Shown here one piece after another: positions 1 to 6,615 of a DNA stretch of 11,111 nucleotides (its first letter is position 1; every line of letters starts with the position of its first letter). Source of the stretch: Cyanobacteria bacterium UBA8156 (GTDB lineage: Bacteria; Cyanobacteriota; Cyanobacteriia; Pseudanabaenales; Pseudanabaenaceae); assembly GCA_003456125.1 (NCBI GenBank), contig DMPD01000191.1:1-11111 (forward strand). The letters run 5' to 3'. The position numbers and the translations under genes are program-made. The notes beneath the pieces were generated by a model. That model worked only from the letters and a program-made list of their open reading frames with translations. It was not told where the DNA came from and searched no databases.

Positions 1-310
1 GGGGCCCACGGGGCGGAATGTGGGGGCGGGCATGACCGGTGGCATCGCCTACTTCTGGGATGAAGATGGGCGCTTCCAGGAACGCCTCAGCCAGGAACCC
101 CTGACGGTGCAGCGGGTGACCGCGCCGGCGGGTCTCGCCCAGTTGCGGGAGTTGATCGAGCAACACCATGCCGAAACCCAAAGTGCCAAAGCGCGCCGCC
201 TGCTGGAGCAATGGGAAACCGCGCAAACCCGGTTCTGGCAGGTGGTGCCCCCCTCTGAAAAAGACAGCCCCGAAGTCTGCGTCCCCCCTGCCGTCGTTTT
301 GGCTCCGTAG
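1..310 (+). CDS. gltB: Glutamate synthase large subunit (GOGAT), C-terminal end only
   Basis: This is the 3' end of a gene that begins upstream of the window; reading from base 2 gives about 102 residues before the TAG at 308-310. The first residues, GPTGRNVGAGMTGG, are the end of the GXGXG beta-helix domain that closes glutamate synthase. The tail IAYFWDEDG, later QRV and finally FWQVVPPSE is characteristic of the family's C-terminus. The enzyme converts glutamine and 2-oxoglutarate to two glutamates in the cytoplasm as the second half of the GS-GOGAT cycle. In cyanobacteria the electron donor is usually ferredoxin (gene glsF/gltS); an NADH-type GltB also exists, and this fragment cannot decide between them. 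The ATG at 20 is internal to the protein, not a start. The last ~12 residues (EVCVPPAVVLAP) look like a variable tail. Confidence 0.9.
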   Translation, partial: GPTGRNVGAGMTGGIAYFWDEDGRFQERLSQEPLTVQRVTAPAGLAQLRELIEQHHAETQSAKARRLLEQWETAQTRFWQVVPPSEKDSPEVCVPPAVVLAP

Positions 311-338
311 GGGTTGCAGGACGGGTCTTGTCCTTCCC

Positions 339-347
339 TGCTATGAT
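339..347 (+). promoter_or_regulatory. Candidate extended -10 promoter for the phosphatase-ndhS-glycosyltransferase trio
   Basis: TGCTATGAT matches the TGn-TATAAT extended -10 form (TG at 339-340, TATGAT at 342-347, one mismatch to TATAAT). No -35 element stands at 16-18 bp, which extended -10 promoters can tolerate. Transcription would start near 354, about 45 bases before the ATG at 398. That makes the upstream TTG at 362 an unlikely start for the next gene. A short inverted repeat (AGGAC 318-322, GTCCT 330-334) lies just upstream. It has no T-run and is a poor terminator for the glutamate synthase gene. Confidence 0.4.
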
Positions 348-397
348 GCTGCCGGTGCGGTTTGGCTGAAGCCGGCGTTTCATCTGTGCCCAATTCT

Positions 398-1144
398 ATG
401 GAAAAATCCCAAGTCTCCAGGGCCGTCCAAGGTGACCGCTGGGATTGCGTCACGGCCTACACCTTGGTGAAGGGGGGCAACGACCCCAAGGACTGCGAAG
501 ATGTGTGCGGCTGGGATACCGCCACCGGTCGGTTTGCGCTGGCGGATGGGGCGACCGAATCTTCCTTTGCGCAGGAGTGGGGGGAAATGCTGGTGGCGGG
601 TTTTTTGGCCGCGCCTCGGTTTGCCGTAAACGTGGATCCGTGGGTGCGGCCGTTGCAGCAGCAGTGGGCCGCACAGTTGCAGGGGCGATCGCTGTCGTGG
701 TTTGCCAAACGCAAAGCTCAGTTGGGCGCCCACGCCACCTTTTTGGGATTGGAAGTTGCGCCCCAGGGGCAATGGCGGGCGATCGCCCTGGGGGACAGTT
801 GTTTATTCTGGTGGCGGAACGGTCAATTGTTGGAGGGGTTTCCCCTGAAAAGCAGCGCCGCTTTTGGCTATGGCCCCCCCCTCTTGACCTCGGTGGGAAC
901 CAATCCCCCGGCCCGGTTGATGGCGGGACAGGCGCAGCCGGGGGATGAATTTTGGTTGGTCAGCGACGCTTTGGCCCAATGGGTGTGGCAGCAAATTGAA
1001 GGGGCATGGTCTCCGTGGTCGCACAGCCGGGAATGGGTCAACGCGGAGGCGTTTGCCCAGTGGGTCGAGCAGACCCGGGCGACGGGACACCTCCACAACG
1101 ACGACACGGCCTTGCTGCGGATAGCGATCCCCCGATATACTTAA
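398..1144 (+). CDS. Small PP2C-type protein phosphatase
   Basis: The 248-residue product reads as a compact PP2C (PPM) metal-dependent Ser/Thr phosphatase. Expected motifs appear in order: N28 with E34-D35 (the N..ED motif), ADGATE at 49-54 in place of the usual DGMGG (metal-binding D50-G51), GDS at 132-134, a SDAL segment with D190 where SDGL is common, and NDDTALL at 234-240 carrying the C-terminal metal aspartates D235-D236. It would remove phosphate from Ser/Thr residues using Mn2+ or Mg2+ in the cytoplasm; its substrate cannot be deduced. There is no signal peptide or membrane segment. The ATG at 398 fits the extended -10 upstream better than the in-frame TTG at 362, and neither has a clear Shine-Dalgarno. 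The gene ends 24 bp before ndhS. The DGAT and SDA variants make this a divergent branch, so a non-canonical target or activity is possible. Confidence 0.75.
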   Translation: MEKSQVSRAVQGDRWDCVTAYTLVKGGNDPKDCEDVCGWDTATGRFALADGATESSFAQEWGEMLVAGFLAAPRFAVNVDPWVRPLQQQWAAQLQGRSLSWFAKRKAQLGAHATFLGLEVAPQGQWRAIALGDSCLFWWRNGQLLEGFPLKSSAAFGYGPPLLTSVGTNPPARLMAGQAQPGDEFWLVSDALAQWVWQQIEGAWSPWSHSREWVNAEAFAQWVEQTRATGHLHNDDTALLRIAIPRYT

Positions 1145-1168
1145 GCCGTAACCTTGTTATGAATAGCC

Positions 1169-1393
1169 GTGGACAACACCGAAAAGTTTCTGTTTCCGGG
1201 TACTTTGGTGCGGGTGATCAATGCGGGCGACACCTACTTCGGATTTGAAGGACAGGTGCAACGGGTCACCGATGGCCGGGTGGCGGTGTTGTTTGAAGGG
1301 GGCAACTGGGACAAACTGGTGTCGTTTCGGTTGGCGGAGGTCGAAGTGGCCGATGCCACCGCCAGTCCGGGTAAAGGTCGCAAGAAAAAATAA
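1169..1393 (+). CDS. ndhS: NAD(P)H-plastoquinone oxidoreductase subunit S (NdhS)
   Basis: The 74-residue product matches NdhS (Ssl0352 type), a small peripheral subunit of the cyanobacterial NDH-1 complex. It has an SH3-like fold and helps dock ferredoxin for cyclic electron flow on the cytoplasmic face of the thylakoid. Diagnostic stretches are LFPGTLVRV (8-16), [16 protein letters not shown] (21-36) and [16 protein letters not shown] (40-55). Residues after about 60 form a basic tail ending GKGRKKK, more lysine-rich than the homologues I recall. The start is GTG at 1169: an in-frame TGA at 1160-1162 leaves no other upstream start, and the nearby ATG at 1159 is in another frame. No Shine-Dalgarno is visible. 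The gene sits 24 bp after the phosphatase and 17 bp before the glycosyltransferase, so co-transcription is likely, though a functional link is not implied. Confidence 0.9.
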   Translation: MDNTEKFLFPGTLVRVINAGDTYFGFEGQVQRVTDGRVAVLFEGGNWDKLVSFRLAEVEVADATASPGKGRKKK

Positions 1394-1410
1394 AAATACC
1401 CCCACAAATC

Positions 1411-2574
1411 ATGCTGGCGGTCACCGAAACCCATCCCGTCCAATACCGGGCGCCGGTCTATCGCTACTTGCAGCAGCACTTGGGGATACCGGTCACCGTG
1501 TTTTACGGCTCCGATTTCAGTGTGGTGGGGTACCGCGATCGCGAGTTTGGTACGGAATTTGCCTGGGATGTCGACCTCACGTCGGGGTACGCGGCCCGCT
1601 TCTTGACGACGGTGGCCCAGGGGGGCGGGCGCAGCTACGAAACGGTGCGGGCCCCCGGTCTGCGATCGCAATTGCAAACGTTGCGGCCCCAAGCGGTGTT
1701 GTTGACCGGTTACGATACGGTGTTTCATCGCCAAGCGTTTTGGGCCAGTCGGGGCATGACGCGCTTGTTTCGGGCGGAAACCACCGATGTGGCCCAAGGG
1801 CGATCGCACCTCAAGGGTTGGCTGCGGGACAGCGCTTTGCGTTTTGGGTACCGCCAGTGCGCGAAATTGCTTTACATTGGCGCCCACTCTTACCAACACT
1901 ATCGGCGGTTGGGGTGCCCAGAGTCCAAATTGGGGCGATCGCCCTATGCCATCAACGAAGCCACCTTTGCTTGGGGCGAAGCCGATCGAGAGGTGTTGCG
2001 GCCCGTCATTCGGCAGGAATGGGGGGTAGGAGAGAACGACCGGGTGTTGTTGTTTGCCGGCAAACTCCAGCCCCGCAAGTGCCCCGACTTGATTTTGGAG
2101 GCGGTGAAGTGGTTGCCCGCCGCCCAGCGCGATCGCCTGTGGGTGGTGTTTTTGGGCAGTGGCGACTTAGAACCCTCTCTCCGCACCCTGGCTGCCGGTG
2201 AACCGTCGATCCAGACCGTATTTGCCGGGTTTCAGAACCAACAAAACCTCAGTCGGTTTTACCACGGGGCCGATGCGCTGGTTTTGCCCAGCCACACCCA
2301 AGAAACCTGGGGGCTGGTGGTCAACGAAGCCCTGTGGCATGGGGTGCCCTGCCTGGTGTCCGACCGGGTGGGCTGTGCCCCCGATTTGATCGTGCCGGGG
2401 GTGACGGGGTTGGTTTTCCCCACCAATCAGGATCGGGCCCTCGCCGCGGCGATCGCCCAAATTTGGCCGCTTTTGGGCACGCTGCCAACCCGCATTGCTT
2501 GCCGGGAGAGGGTTGCCAACTACAGCATTGCCACCGCCGCCACGGGAATTGCCCAGGCGTTGGCCGATCTGTAG
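1411..2574 (+). CDS. Glycosyltransferase, GT4-like (GT-B fold)
   Basis: The 387-residue product is a retaining GT-B glycosyltransferase of the GT4 type. The N-terminal half (about 1-190) starts ETHPVQYRAPVYRYL, a common opening in this group. The C-terminal nucleotide-sugar domain has LLFAGKLQPRKCPDL (213-227) with the phosphate-binding R222-K223 pair. It also has the E-x7-E signature at E298 and E306 within TQETWGLVVNEALWHG, followed by GVPCLVSDRVGCAPDLI. Such enzymes add sugars to lipid carriers, polysaccharides or small molecules in the cytoplasm; donor and acceptor cannot be deduced. No membrane segment is evident. The ATG at 1411 gives a normal N-terminus but lacks a Shine-Dalgarno, and the preceding 17 bp are A-rich. 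It is probably the last gene of the trio. It converges with the GvpF/L gene across 30 bp with no visible terminator. Confidence 0.85.
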   Translation: MLAVTETHPVQYRAPVYRYLQQHLGIPVTVFYGSDFSVVGYRDREFGTEFAWDVDLTSGYAARFLTTVAQGGGRSYETVRAPGLRSQLQTLRPQAVLLTGYDTVFHRQAFWASRGMTRLFRAETTDVAQGRSHLKGWLRDSALRFGYRQCAKLLYIGAHSYQHYRRLGCPESKLGRSPYAINEATFAWGEADREVLRPVIRQEWGVGENDRVLLFAGKLQPRKCPDLILEAVKWLPAAQRDRLWVVFLGSGDLEPSLRTLAAGEPSIQTVFAGFQNQQNLSRFYHGADALVLPSHTQETWGLVVNEALWHGVPCLVSDRVGCAPDLIVPGVTGLVFPTNQDRALAAAIAQIWPLLGTLPTRIACRERVANYSIATAATGIAQALADL

Positions 2575-2594
2575 GGCTTGACCACCTCCCCTGG

Positions 2595-2617
2595 CGCCGT
2601 CTCCTCACGCCGTCTCC
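2595..2617. repeat. 10-bp direct repeat bracketing the gvpF/L stop codon
   Basis: CGCCGTCTCC occurs at 2595-2604 and again at 2608-2617, separated only by TCA. On the minus strand TCA is the TGA stop of the GvpF/L gene. The arrangement looks like a short replication-slippage duplication around the end of the gene. It touches only the last four codons (AETA plus stop). Confidence 0.6.
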
Positions 2618-3360
2618 GCAAAGTTGACAAAGTTGTAGGGGGCTGTGTAGTTGTTGTAGCGAATGCGGTACTGCCGGTCAAATTCGGCATCCAATTGCTC
2701 CACCGCCTCGGCAAATATGGGTTCTTTTTCCAAATCAATCAGAAACGCGCCGTTGTACAGCATGGTTTCCGTGAGGAGTTCCCCCGTCACCACCTCGTGG
2801 CTCAAGGGCCGCAAAACCGCCAAAAAGCGATCGATGATTTCCTGCTGCCGCTCCTCTAAAGCAGCTTCCAACGCCTGACCAATGGCGATCGCCTCCTCCA
2901 CCGTCAAGATTTTCCCCATCAGGTCATCCCGTTGTTGCCGGAGGGGCGTGTTTGCCGCCAACAGGCGCTGCAATTCTTCTTCCCGGTTCCACAGGATTTT
3001 CACGCCCACTTCCCGCTTGCCCGCTAGGCGTGCCAGGGCTGCCAGCAAAATATCTTGACGTTCTTCGACAAATTCTTGGCGGGGGGATTCCCAATCCTCA
3101 ACCACAAGACCAAATTGCAACGGCAAAGGCACTACCCCATGGGGTTCCAAACGCTGCATCAGGGTTTCCAAGACCTTTTCGTGGCCCAATAGGTTGGCAC
3201 GGCTCGCCAGATACCGATTTTGCTTGGCTTCGCTGTAGGCCACCAGAAACGGAGCCAGATGCTGCAGGTGCACCGGAGCGCCATCCAAACCCGTTATCGT
3301 TTCCCCCCCCAACCAGGGGCGGGCAGATTCCGGCAACAGGGCATACAAATAAAAAGCCAT
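2605..3360 (-). CDS. GvpL/GvpF-family gas vesicle protein, orphan copy
   Basis: The 251-residue product belongs to the GvpF/GvpL family. Typical features are the N-terminal FYLYALLP strand, a central PLQFGLVVEDW segment, the VGVKILWN strand (about 117-124), a long helical region rich in Glu, Gln and Leu (about 125-195), and the C-terminal FLIDLEKEPIFAEAVEQLD helix ending PYNFVNFAETA. In gas-vesicle clusters these proteins are accessory or nucleation factors binding GvpA. Here no gvpA, gvpC, gvpN, gvpJ or gvpK is in the window, and the partner is folD. The ATG at 3360 lies 3 bp past the folD stop, with a GGGG run 6 bases before it inside the end of folD, so translational coupling is likely. 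Without a vesicle cluster its role is open: a remnant, a distant part of a split cluster, or a repurposed protein. Confidence 0.85.
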   Translation of the reverse strand: MAFYLYALLPESARPWLGGETITGLDGAPVHLQHLAPFLVAYSEAKQNRYLASRANLLGHEKVLETLMQRLEPHGVVPLPLQFGLVVEDWESPRQEFVEERQDILLAALARLAGKREVGVKILWNREEELQRLLAANTPLRQQRDDLMGKILTVEEAIAIGQALEAALEERQQEIIDRFLAVLRPLSHEVVTGELLTETMLYNGAFLIDLEKEPIFAEAVEQLDAEFDRQYRIRYNNYTAPYNFVNFAETA

Positions 3361-3363
3361 GGT

Positions 3364-4242
3364 TTACCCCAAAGAAAAAGGTGCCAATCCGTGGCGTTGG
3401 GCGTAGCTCCACAGGGTGTTGTACAGCAGCATCGTGACCGTCATGGGGCCCACGCCCCCGGGCACCGGCGTAATCCAAGCCGCCTGGGGGGCCACCTGCG
3501 CAAAATCCACATCCCCCACCAACCGGCTTTGCCCATTTTCCACCACCCGGTTGATGCCCACATCCAACACGATCGCCCCCGGTTTCACCTGATGGATCGC
3601 CCGCGGTCTGCCCATGGCCGCCACCACAATGTCGGCTTCTCGCACCACGGCGGCCAAATCGGCGGTGTGGGAATGGGCAACGGTAACGGTTGCGTTCGCA
3701 GCCAACAGCAACAGAGCCATGGGCTTGCCCACCAAAATACTCCGGCCGATCACCACCGCTTTTTGACCGGCGATCGGGCGGCCGGTTTGCTGCAACAGGT
3801 ACATCGTGCCGGCGGGGGTGCAACTGCGCAGACCCGGTTCCCCCCGCACCAATTTGCCGAGATTTTCGGGATGCAACCCGTCCGCATCTTTATCTGGGGC
3901 GATCGCATTCAACAACGCAATGCTATCCAGGTGGGGCGGTACCGGCAGTTGCAACAAAATCCCATCGACGGCGGGATCGGCATTGGCGGCGGCGATCGCC
4001 CCTTGCACTTCGGCTTGGGATACCTCAGCCGGAAACCTTTGCCCGGTGGCCGCAATGCCGACTTTGGTGCAGGCCCGTTCCTTGTTGGCGACGTAGGCCG
4101 CACTGGCCGGATCGTCCCCCACCAAAAACACCGCCAATCCCGGCGATCGCCCCACCCCCTCCCGATGGGCGTGGACCCAGGCGGCCATCTCTGCCTGCAA
4201 TCGCTGGGCGATCGCCTTGCCGTCAATAATTTGGGCCGTCAT
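3364..4242 (-). CDS. folD: Bifunctional methylenetetrahydrofolate dehydrogenase / cyclohydrolase
   Basis: FolD interconverts 5,10-methylene-, 5,10-methenyl- and 10-formyl-tetrahydrofolate with NADP, feeding purine and formyl-methionine synthesis in the cytoplasm. Numbering from the upstream ATG at 4248, the active site is intact: Y52 and K56 in AAYVANK, Q100 in LLQLPVP, and D123 in DKDADG. The cofactor domain shows [14 protein letters not shown] and the closing [11 protein letters not shown]. Length (292-294 residues) is normal. Two ATGs are possible, at 4248 and 4242. I prefer 4242 because AAGGGG then sits 6 bases upstream, whereas it directly abuts the ATG at 4248. The resulting N-terminus, [12 protein letters not shown], is also the usual FolD start. 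It is the first gene of a probable folD-gvpF/L unit. Codon use and HIP1 sites (four inside) match the neighbours. Confidence 0.96.
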   Translation of the reverse strand: MTAQIIDGKAIAQRLQAEMAAWVHAHREGVGRSPGLAVFLVGDDPASAAYVANKERACTKVGIAATGQRFPAEVSQAEVQGAIAAANADPAVDGILLQLPVPPHLDSIALLNAIAPDKDADGLHPENLGKLVRGEPGLRSCTPAGTMYLLQQTGRPIAGQKAVVIGRSILVGKPMALLLLAANATVTVAHSHTADLAAVVREADIVVAAMGRPRAIHQVKPGAIVLDVGINRVVENGQSRLVGDVDFAQVAPQAAWITPVPGGVGPMTVTMLLYNTLWSYAQRHGLAPFSLG

Positions 4243-4265
4243 CCCCATCCCCTTGTTTCGCGGAC

Positions 4266-4274
4266 ATTATGCCA
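4266..4274 (-). promoter_or_regulatory. Candidate extended -10 promoter for folD
   Basis: On the minus strand TGGCATAAT fits TGn plus a -10 hexamer with one mismatch (CATAAT at 4271-4266). There is no good -35. Transcription would begin near 4259, leaving a leader of about 15 bases that contains the AAGGGG ribosome site. A CGGCC/GGCCG inverted repeat just upstream (about 4285-4303) could be structural, but it is short. Confidence 0.35.
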
Positions 4275-4331
4275 CGGGGACGGCCCCCAAAAAGGCCGCC
4301 CTCGGGACGCCCTTCCTTGCTCGGAGATGTT

Positions 4332-4373
4332 TGCCCTCACCCCCGGCCCCTCTCCCGTTCTGGGAGAGGGGAG
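4332..4373. repeat. 42-bp hairpin repeat, copy 1
   Basis: Copy 1 contains a perfect 10-bp inverted repeat, CCCCTCTCCC (4347-4356) and GGGAGAGGGG (4362-4371), around a GTTCT loop. It is preceded by TGCCCTCACCCCCG. A second copy at 10072-10113 matches at 38 of 42 positions by eye. It lies 22 bp past the groEL stop, so in the minus-strand transcript it could stabilise the 3' end or slow the polymerase. No T-run follows, so it is not a standard intrinsic terminator. The CCCTCACCCC...CCCTCTCCC form resembles dispersed palindromic repeats seen in cyanobacteria and other bacteria. Confidence 0.8.
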
Positions 4374-4395
4374 TGCGCAGAAATGGATTTAGGGC

Positions 4396-6033
4396 CTAGT
4401 AGTCGAAGTCGCCGCCGCCCATGCCGCCGCCACCAGCCGGTGCGGCTTTCTTCGGTTCCGGCTTGTCCACCACAATGCACTCCGTGGTCAACACCATCGA
4501 GGCGATCGAAGCCGCGTTTTGCAACGCCGACCGGGTCACCTTCGCCGGATCGACAATCCCCGCCTCCAACAGGTTCACGAAGCGATCGGTCGCCGCATCG
4601 TAGCCGGTGTCAAAGTCCTTTTCCTTGACGTATTCGACCACCACGGCCCCGTTCTTGCCCGCGTTTTCGGCAATGCGGGACAACGGCGCCGCCAGCGCTT
4701 CCTTCACAATCAGGGCCCCGGTCAGTTCTTCCCCCTTGAGGTTTTCCTTGGCCCAGGTTTCCAATTGGGGCGCCAAATGCACCAGGGTGGTGCCCCCGCC
4801 CGGCACGATGCCCTCTTCCACCGCCGCGCGGGTAGCATTGATGGCATCTTCCAAGCGCAACTTCCGATCCTTCATTTCGGTTTCGGTGGCCGCCCCCACC
4901 TTGATCACCGCCACCCCACCGGATAGCTTGGCCAATCGCTCCTGCAGCTTTTCCTTGTCGTAGGAAGAATCGGTTTCTTCGATCGCCTTGCGAATCTGTT
5001 CGCAACGGATTTTCACTTCCTTCTCGTGGCCCTCCGCCACCAACGTGGTGTGGTCTTTGGTCAACACCACCCGCCGGACTTTGCCCAACGATTCCAGCTT
5101 CACCGCATCCAGCTTCAACCCCAAGTCTTCGCTGATCACTTGACCACCGGTCAGCACCGCCATGTCTTCCAACATCGCTTTGCGGCGATCGCCAAATCCA
5201 GGGGCTTTGCAAGCCGCCACATTCAACACCCCGCGCATCTTGTTCACCACCAGGGTAGCCAAGGCTTCCTTCTCAATGTCTTCGGCAATGATCAACAGGG
5301 GCCGCCCCGACCGCGCCGTCTGCTCCAGCACCGCCACCAGGTCTTGAATCAGGGTGATTTTCTTGTCCGTGATCAACACGTAGGCATCTTCCAGCACGGT
5401 TTCCATGCGATCGCTGTCGGTGACAAAGTACGGCGAAATGTAGCCCTTATCAAACCGCATCCCCTCCGTCACATCCACCTCGGTGGTCATCGACTTCCCT
5501 TCCTCCAGAGAAATCACCCCTTCCTTGCCCACCTTGTCCATGGCTTCGGCAATCATTTGCCCCACGGCTTCATCGTTGCCGGCCGAAATCGCCGCCACTT
5601 GGGCGATCGCCTTGGAATCGCTCACCGGCTTGGCGTGCTCCTTGATTTTCTCCACCAAGAAAGCCGTAGCCTTGTCAATCCCCCGCTTCAGGGCAATGGC
5701 GTTGGCCCCCGCCGCCACGTTGCGCAGGCCTTCCTTCACGATCGCCCGAGCCAACACCGTAGCCGTGGTGGTGCCATCCCCCGCCGCATCGTTGGTCTTC
5801 GAGGCCGCCTGCCGAATCAACGAAACCCCGGTGTTTTCGATGTGGTCTTCCAGTTCAATTTCCTTGGCGATGGTCACCCCGTCGTTGATAATCTGGGGAG
5901 CGCCAAACTTCTTCTCCAACACCACGTTGCGACCCTTGGGCCCCAACGTCACCGCCACCGCCTCCGCCAAGGCATCAATGCCCCGCTCCAAAGCTCGCCG
6001 TGCTTCTTCCCGGTAAATTACTTGCTTCGCCAT
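4396..6033 (-). CDS. groL: Chaperonin GroEL, 60 kDa, operon copy (GroEL1 type)
   Basis: The 545-residue product is a full-length group I chaperonin subunit. It forms the double-ring ATP-driven folding chamber in the cytoplasm with GroES. Visible signatures are [12 protein letters not shown] (29-40), [15 protein letters not shown] (50-64) with the ATP-hydrolysis Asp equivalent at D51, the [12 protein letters not shown] nucleotide loop (84-95), and [15 protein letters not shown] in the equatorial domain. The tail ends [12 protein letters not shown], a Gly-Met-rich tail typical of operon-encoded cyanobacterial GroEL1. The start is ATG at 6033, giving MAKQVIY. It has AGGGAG 6 bases upstream, which beats the TTG two codons earlier. 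The gene lies 85 bp downstream of groES and shares its transcript, so it should be repressed through CIRCE. Cyanobacteria usually carry a second, monocistronic groEL elsewhere. Confidence 0.98.
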   Translation of the reverse strand: MAKQVIYREEARRALERGIDALAEAVAVTLGPKGRNVVLEKKFGAPQIINDGVTIAKEIELEDHIENTGVSLIRQAASKTNDAAGDGTTTATVLARAIVKEGLRNVAAGANAIALKRGIDKATAFLVEKIKEHAKPVSDSKAIAQVAAISAGNDEAVGQMIAEAMDKVGKEGVISLEEGKSMTTEVDVTEGMRFDKGYISPYFVTDSDRMETVLEDAYVLITDKKITLIQDLVAVLEQTARSGRPLLIIAEDIEKEALATLVVNKMRGVLNVAACKAPGFGDRRKAMLEDMAVLTGGQVISEDLGLKLDAVKLESLGKVRRVVLTKDHTTLVAEGHEKEVKIRCEQIRKAIEETDSSYDKEKLQERLAKLSGGVAVIKVGAATETEMKDRKLRLEDAINATRAAVEEGIVPGGGTTLVHLAPQLETWAKENLKGEELTGALIVKEALAAPLSRIAENAGKNGAVVVEYVKEKDFDTGYDAATDRFVNLLEAGIVDPAKVTRSALQNAASIASMVLTTECIVVDKPEPKKAAPAGGGGMGGGDFDY

Positions 6034-6061
6034 AACCAACTCCCTCAGATTTTGCGTTTGA

Positions 6062-6097
6062 TTTGAGATTTAATTTGAGATTTGCTTTGAGATGGAA
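6062..6097. repeat. 12-bp AT-rich tandem repeat in the groES-groEL spacer
   Basis: TTTGAGAT recurs at 6062, 6074 and 6086, an exact 12-bp period with spacers TTAA, TTGC and GGAA. In the mRNA sense (minus strand) this reads as three ATCTCAAA blocks. A related ATCTGAGGGAG that carries the groEL ribosome site follows. The stretch is far more AT-rich than the surrounding coding DNA. It would leave the region before groEL unstructured, which could favour separate ribosome loading. That function is inference. Confidence 0.75.
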
Positions 6098-6118
6098 AAC
6101 GGGCACTGGGAGCAGCAG

Positions 6119-6430
6119 CTACTGGAGTACCGCCAAAATGTCCCGCTCGGTCACCAAAACGTGATCCACACCGCCCACCTTGATTTCGGTACCGGCATAC
6201 TTCGAGTAAAAAACGCGATCGCCCACTTTCACATCCAGGGGCTGACGGGTACCGTCCTCATTGAGCTTGCCACTGCCCACGGCCGCCACTTCCCCGACTT
6301 GGGGCTTCTCTTTGGCCGTGTCGGGCAGAAAAATCCCGCCGGCGGTTTTCTCTTCCGCTGCGGTGATTTTCACCAAAATGCGATCGCCCAAAGGCTTGAG
6401 GGTGCCTGCATTTAGGGTAACGGTTGCCAT
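6119..6430 (-). CDS. groS: Co-chaperonin GroES, 10 kDa
   Basis: The 103-residue product is the heptameric lid of the GroEL chamber. The family signature [10 protein letters not shown] spans 12-21. The mobile loop [19 protein letters not shown] covers about 26-44, with the GroEL-contacting IFL at 33-35. The C-terminal [14 protein letters not shown] closes the beta barrel. Length is normal for cyanobacteria. The ATG at 6430 has GAGGT 4-8 bases upstream. It is the first gene of the groES-groEL operon, 85 bp ahead of groEL, with a CIRCE operator and overlapping promoter directly upstream. Nothing looks truncated or unusual. Confidence 0.98.
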   Translation of the reverse strand: MATVTLNAGTLKPLGDRILVKITAAEEKTAGGIFLPDTAKEKPQVGEVAAVGSGKLNEDGTRQPLDVKVGDRVFYSKYAGTEIKVGGVDHVLVTERDILAVLQ

Positions 6431-6445
6431 AGATACCTCGTTGAA

Positions 6446-6472
6446 TTAGCACTTCACACCTTCGACTGCTAA
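6446..6472. promoter_or_regulatory. CIRCE operator (HrcA binding site), imperfect
   Basis: TTAGCACTT (6446-6454), a 9-bp spacer, then GACTGCTAA (6464-6472). The consensus is TTAGCACTC-N9-GAGTGCTAA, so each arm carries a single mismatch. It lies between the promoter and the groES ATG, the classic position for HrcA repression that is relieved on heat shock. The two mismatches are at different positions of the arms, so dyad symmetry is slightly reduced. Confidence 0.9.
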
Positions 6473-6499
6473 TTTAGCAGGGAGCCCCACCCCCGCCAA
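6471..6499 (-). promoter_or_regulatory. groES-groEL promoter
   Basis: On the minus strand TTGGCG (6499-6494) and TAAATT (6476-6471) stand 17 bp apart, with TGC before the -10 giving an extended form. Each hexamer matches the sigma-70 consensus at four of six positions. The -10 overlaps CIRCE by two bases and the predicted start (about 6464) falls inside the operator, so bound HrcA would block initiation. Confidence 0.6.
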
Positions 6500-6615
6500 T
6501 TTTTTCCGAGTAGGGTTTCCCGAACTTGAGGCGATTTGGTAAGTTGGTTGCACAGATTACAGAACAGCTGGGGCAGAACCTCGACAATTCAGATGGCAAA
6601 GTCTAGGTACAAGTC

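Noticed and set aside
362..397. TTG start giving a 12-residue longer PP2C protein
   Set aside because: It is only about 8 bases from the predicted transcription start and the extra residues have no family similarity.
1221..2201. Plus-strand frame (326 codons) overlapping ndhS and the glycosyltransferase
   Set aside because: It overlaps two genes with clear family motifs in another frame and is Arg/Gly-rich without a domain.
4285..4303. CGGCC/GGCCG inverted repeat upstream of folD as a terminator
   Set aside because: It has a five-base stem with an 8-9 base loop and no downstream T-run in either direction.
3220..4392. Long plus-strand open frame (390 codons) opposite folD and the start of gvpF/L
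   Set aside because: Its His/Arg/Pro-rich translation has no recognisable domain. It lies antisense to FolD, whose active-site motifs are intact, so it is a shadow frame of GC-rich coding DNA.
5026..6066. Long plus-strand open frame (346 codons) opposite groEL
   Set aside because: It is antisense to a conserved GroEL and has a low-complexity His/Arg/Leu composition with no domain signal.
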